Positions 5,624 through 7,384 of a DNA stretch of 7,384 bases are shown piece by piece. Where the stretch lies: assembly GCA_020860025.1 (NCBI GenBank), contig JAJBVC010000048.1:1-7384 (forward strand), given 5' to 3'. Numbering within the stretch: position 1 is the first letter of the stretch; each line of letters opens with the position of its first letter. The DNA comes from Clostridiales bacterium (GTDB lineage: Bacteria > Bacillota > Clostridia > Oscillospirales > Acutalibacteraceae). The position numbers and the translations under genes were made by a program. The notes beneath the pieces were generated by a model. That model saw nothing but the letters and a program-made list of their open reading frames with translations. It did not search any database and had not been told where the DNA came from.

Positions 5624-5866
5624 TTATTTTTTAGTTGTTATTGTTTTTGTTTTGCTCCAGCTTGAGTAAATTTTTGTTGACTTGCCGTTGACTTTTACTG
5701 TTTTGTATGTACGAACACGGACATAATACTTTTTCTTGCTCTTGAGCTTCTTAATTGTTTTTGAACCGGTACTATTCTTACTAACCGTTACGGTCTTTGC
5801 ATTGCTGAAGTCTTTGCTTGTACTGTACTGGATTTGATAGCCTGTGCAGCTCGAAACCTTTTTCCA
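5624..5866 (-). pseudogene. Orphan Fn3-type C-terminal module of a surface protein
   Basis: Eighty codons read WKKVSSCTGYQIQYSTS..., then TIKKLKSKKKYYVRVRTYK, and end SWSKTKTITTKK-stop. This is the usual C-terminal fibronectin-III-like module of clostridial secreted proteins (from memory of many such ends). The piece begins abruptly: the codon before the first Trp is TAG (5867-5869), and there is no Met inside. It is in the same frame as the CAP-domain gene upstream, with that gene's stop 110 codons away and several stops between. It most likely is the old tail of a surface-protein gene whose front was replaced, or the lost tail of the CAP gene itself. A normal terminator follows directly. 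Confidence 0.8.
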
Positions 5867-5953
5867 CTAATTATAAATTGTTATGTATATATAAAACTTA
5901 TCCATTTCCTAATATATCTATAAACAATAGATTCATAAGCATAAAATCATTCA

Positions 5954-7384
5954 TCATATTGAAAAAAAGTTTACCTGGTAAGATATATTTTCTTTACTAA
6001 AGCCTGTAATGTTTACCACAAACTGATCACCGTTAGAATATGTTATATTATTAGGACGAAAGATTATACAACCTTTCCTACCATAATTGCCATTATTGAC
6101 ATTAAAATAACCATCTGAAGAATTTTCAGAGAATGTCCATGTTTTCCCATCACTAATCCGTGTCAAAGTGACTTCCACAGCGCTAATATCTATCGTTTGC
6201 CCCATGCTAATACTCCATGGATCATTAGCTGCAAAATACTCTACAGGCATATTTTGTGCCGGCCATGCTACACCATAATAAGATTCGCCCACATAAGATT
6301 CACCAAATGCATACATTGCAGAATAGTATCTATAACCGGTTGTTGTAGCAACGAATCCGAATCCGGTTTTTGACATTCCAGGATTTAAAATCCAACGCCG
6401 ATGTCCAACTGTAGCAATATTGCTGGTTTGAGAATCACTCATATATCCCAATAGTGAATCTACAATGTTGTAATGTCCTGCACCGAGGTTACTACTTGAC
6501 GCACCAATATAACATATATTATAAGTTTCATCATCCATACTTTCAGGCTGGGACGGATAATGGCTGAGTGCGTTATAATACGCACTTATTAGGGAAGCAC
6601 CTTGTGCATATTCCGTATATGTTTCGTCAAGAGTAATATTGTCATCAATTCCCGCAATATATCGTATTGAATTTAACGCAGTAATTGCTGTATTCAAACT
6701 CTCTGTACTAACAGAACCAAAGGAACTTACAGTTAAGTTTCCAGATAAAGTTGGCTTTTCATCAAAAGTAACTGCGGAAATAGTATCAATTGGATGTTCT
6801 GACAAATATTCAATAATATCTTCCTGACTATGCCAGTTCACATTAATACCTGAGTTTCCAGCATTTTCTACAGCATAATTCTTCGATTCCAAAACCTCAC
6901 CACATGTAACACAGCGAGTCACTTTAATTCCATAAGAATCTGTGGTTGCTTTTTTTTCAATTTCCCACTCATTGGTACTGGTATGCCCGATTGCATCTAT
7001 AATGTCCGTATAAAAATCATCACAAACGGTACAGGTATATGTCTTTACACCTGTTGAGGTACATGTTGCAGCTTTTGTTACAACACCGCTATTATAGCTA
7101 TGACCTGTTGCCGGAACGACTTCTTGAGCAGTAAAGACTTCACCGCACACGGAACAATGACTTCCCGCAGTTAAACCTGTTTCTGTACAAGTTGCCGCTA
7201 CAGCCTTATCAGTCACTACCGTATGAGCAGTCTTGGCGATTGTTTCGGTCTTTGTCGTTCCGCAAGTTGTACATGTATATGTTTTTACACCTGTTGCAGA
7301 ACAGGTAGCTGACTTTGTTACAACGCCGCTGTTATAACTATGACCTGTTGCGGAAATTGTTTCTGTATATGTTTTACCGCAAGT
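5954..7384 (-). CDS. CAP-domain surface protein with Cys-rich repeats (5' end outside window)
   Basis: The frame is open to the right edge, so the 476 residues seen are the C-terminal part; the start and any signal peptide are outside. A GTG at 7214-7216 is internal, not the start. Residues about 1-170 are Cys-rich repeats (GHSYNSGVVTKAATCTSTG, YTCTVC, HCSVCGEVFT, VPATGH), a type found in secreted proteins of gut Clostridia; the CxxC pairs may bind metal or form disulfides. Residues about 230-370 form a CAP (SCP/PR-1-like) domain: LNTAITALNSIRYIAGI, LSHYPSQP, GASSSNLGAGH, GHRRWILNP and YSAMYAFGESY. The role of bacterial CAP domains is unclear. About 100 further residues form a beta-rich end (IRFRPNN-like KGCIIFRPNN, VVNITGF). 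The stop is followed by stop-rich DNA and an orphan Fn3 module, so the usual tail is missing. Cell-surface or secreted location is inferred. Confidence 0.9.
   Translation of the reverse strand, partial: TCGKTYTETISATGHSYNSGVVTKSATCSATGVKTYTCTTCGTTKTETIAKTAHTVVTDKAVAATCTETGLTAGSHCSVCGEVFTAQEVVPATGHSYNSGVVTKAATCTSTGVKTYTCTVCDDFYTDIIDAIGHTSTNEWEIEKKATTDSYGIKVTRCVTCGEVLESKNYAVENAGNSGINVNWHSQEDIIEYLSEHPIDTISAVTFDEKPTLSGNLTVSSFGSVSTESLNTAITALNSIRYIAGIDDNITLDETYTEYAQGASLISAYYNALSHYPSQPESMDDETYNICYIGASSSNLGAGHYNIVDSLLGYMSDSQTSNIATVGHRRWILNPGMSKTGFGFVATTTGYRYYSAMYAFGESYVGESYYGVAWPAQNMPVEYFAANDPWSISMGQTIDISAVEVTLTRISDGKTWTFSENSSDGYFNVNNGNYGRKGCIIFRPNNITYSNGDQFVVNITGFSKENISYQVNFFSI
7031..7350 (-). repeat. 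240-bp tandem repeat coding for Cys-rich units
   Basis: Segments 7031-7110 and 7271-7350 match at 67 of 80 bases with an exact offset of 240 bp (80 codons), coding GHSYNSGVVTK, AATC and GVKTYTC type units twice. The DNA between is a related but more diverged unit (TCTETG, HCSVCGE). Further copies probably lie beyond the right edge. Such repeats allow unit gain or loss by recombination. Confidence 0.75.

Noticed and set aside
7214..7216. GTG as the start of the CAP-domain protein
   Set aside because: The frame is open upstream to the window edge with the same Cys-rich repeats, so this is an internal Val codon.
7021..7355. CRISPR-like array
   Set aside because: The repeats are 240 bp apart, diverged, and lie in a coding frame as protein repeats; there are no short identical repeats with unique spacers.

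Overview
The window reads as chromosomal DNA of a low-GC Gram-positive anaerobe of the class Clostridia, most plausibly a Ruminococcus-like gut bacterium. This rests on the A+T-rich composition, strong GGAGG-type ribosome binding sites, and a surface protein that combines Cys-rich 'PATGH' repeats, a CAP domain and a Fn3-type tail. The genus is inference. Apart from an IS transposase and one doubtful small ORF, every gene lies on the minus strand.

Layout, left to right. (1) Positions 1-225: the end of an unseen plus-strand gene, a weakly supported small ORF, and the original 3' end of a VWA gene. (2) Positions 226-1487: a complete IS30-family element (1262 bp) with 37-bp imperfect terminal inverted repeats, a DDE transposase and a perfect internal 15-bp inverted repeat. 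It is flanked by a 14-bp direct repeat (212-225 and 1488-1501), long for this family. (3) Positions 1460-4249: a minus-strand cluster read in the order XRE/P-loop NTPase/CYTH fusion, unknown acidic protein, VWA protein. A good promoter precedes the first gene and a terminator-like hairpin sits just before the VWA ribosome binding site. (4) Positions 4280-5539: a macrodomain protein with its own promoter, joined at its stop codon to the last 61 codons of an HD-type (p)ppGpp hydrolase-like gene whose front is missing. (5) Positions 5587-7384: a terminator, an orphan Fn3-type C-terminal module, about 85 bp of stop-rich DNA, and the 3' part of a CAP-domain surface protein whose start lies beyond the right edge.

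The best-supported new reading concerns the IS. Removing it together with one copy of the direct repeat restores a VWA protein ending ...DYKKRKNK-stop, with the original stop still visible at 208-210. The insertion therefore left the VWA gene open and exchanged its last Lys for nine IS-encoded residues. Other points of interest are the XRE/P-loop/CYTH fusion, a cluster gene with no ATG, GTG or TTG at its expected start (an AUA sits behind the ribosome binding site), a macrodomain with Lys in place of the usual catalytic Asn, and two gene-remnant junctions. The cluster handles or senses phosphorylated ligands by domain content, but no direct evidence in the window shows that its products work together.
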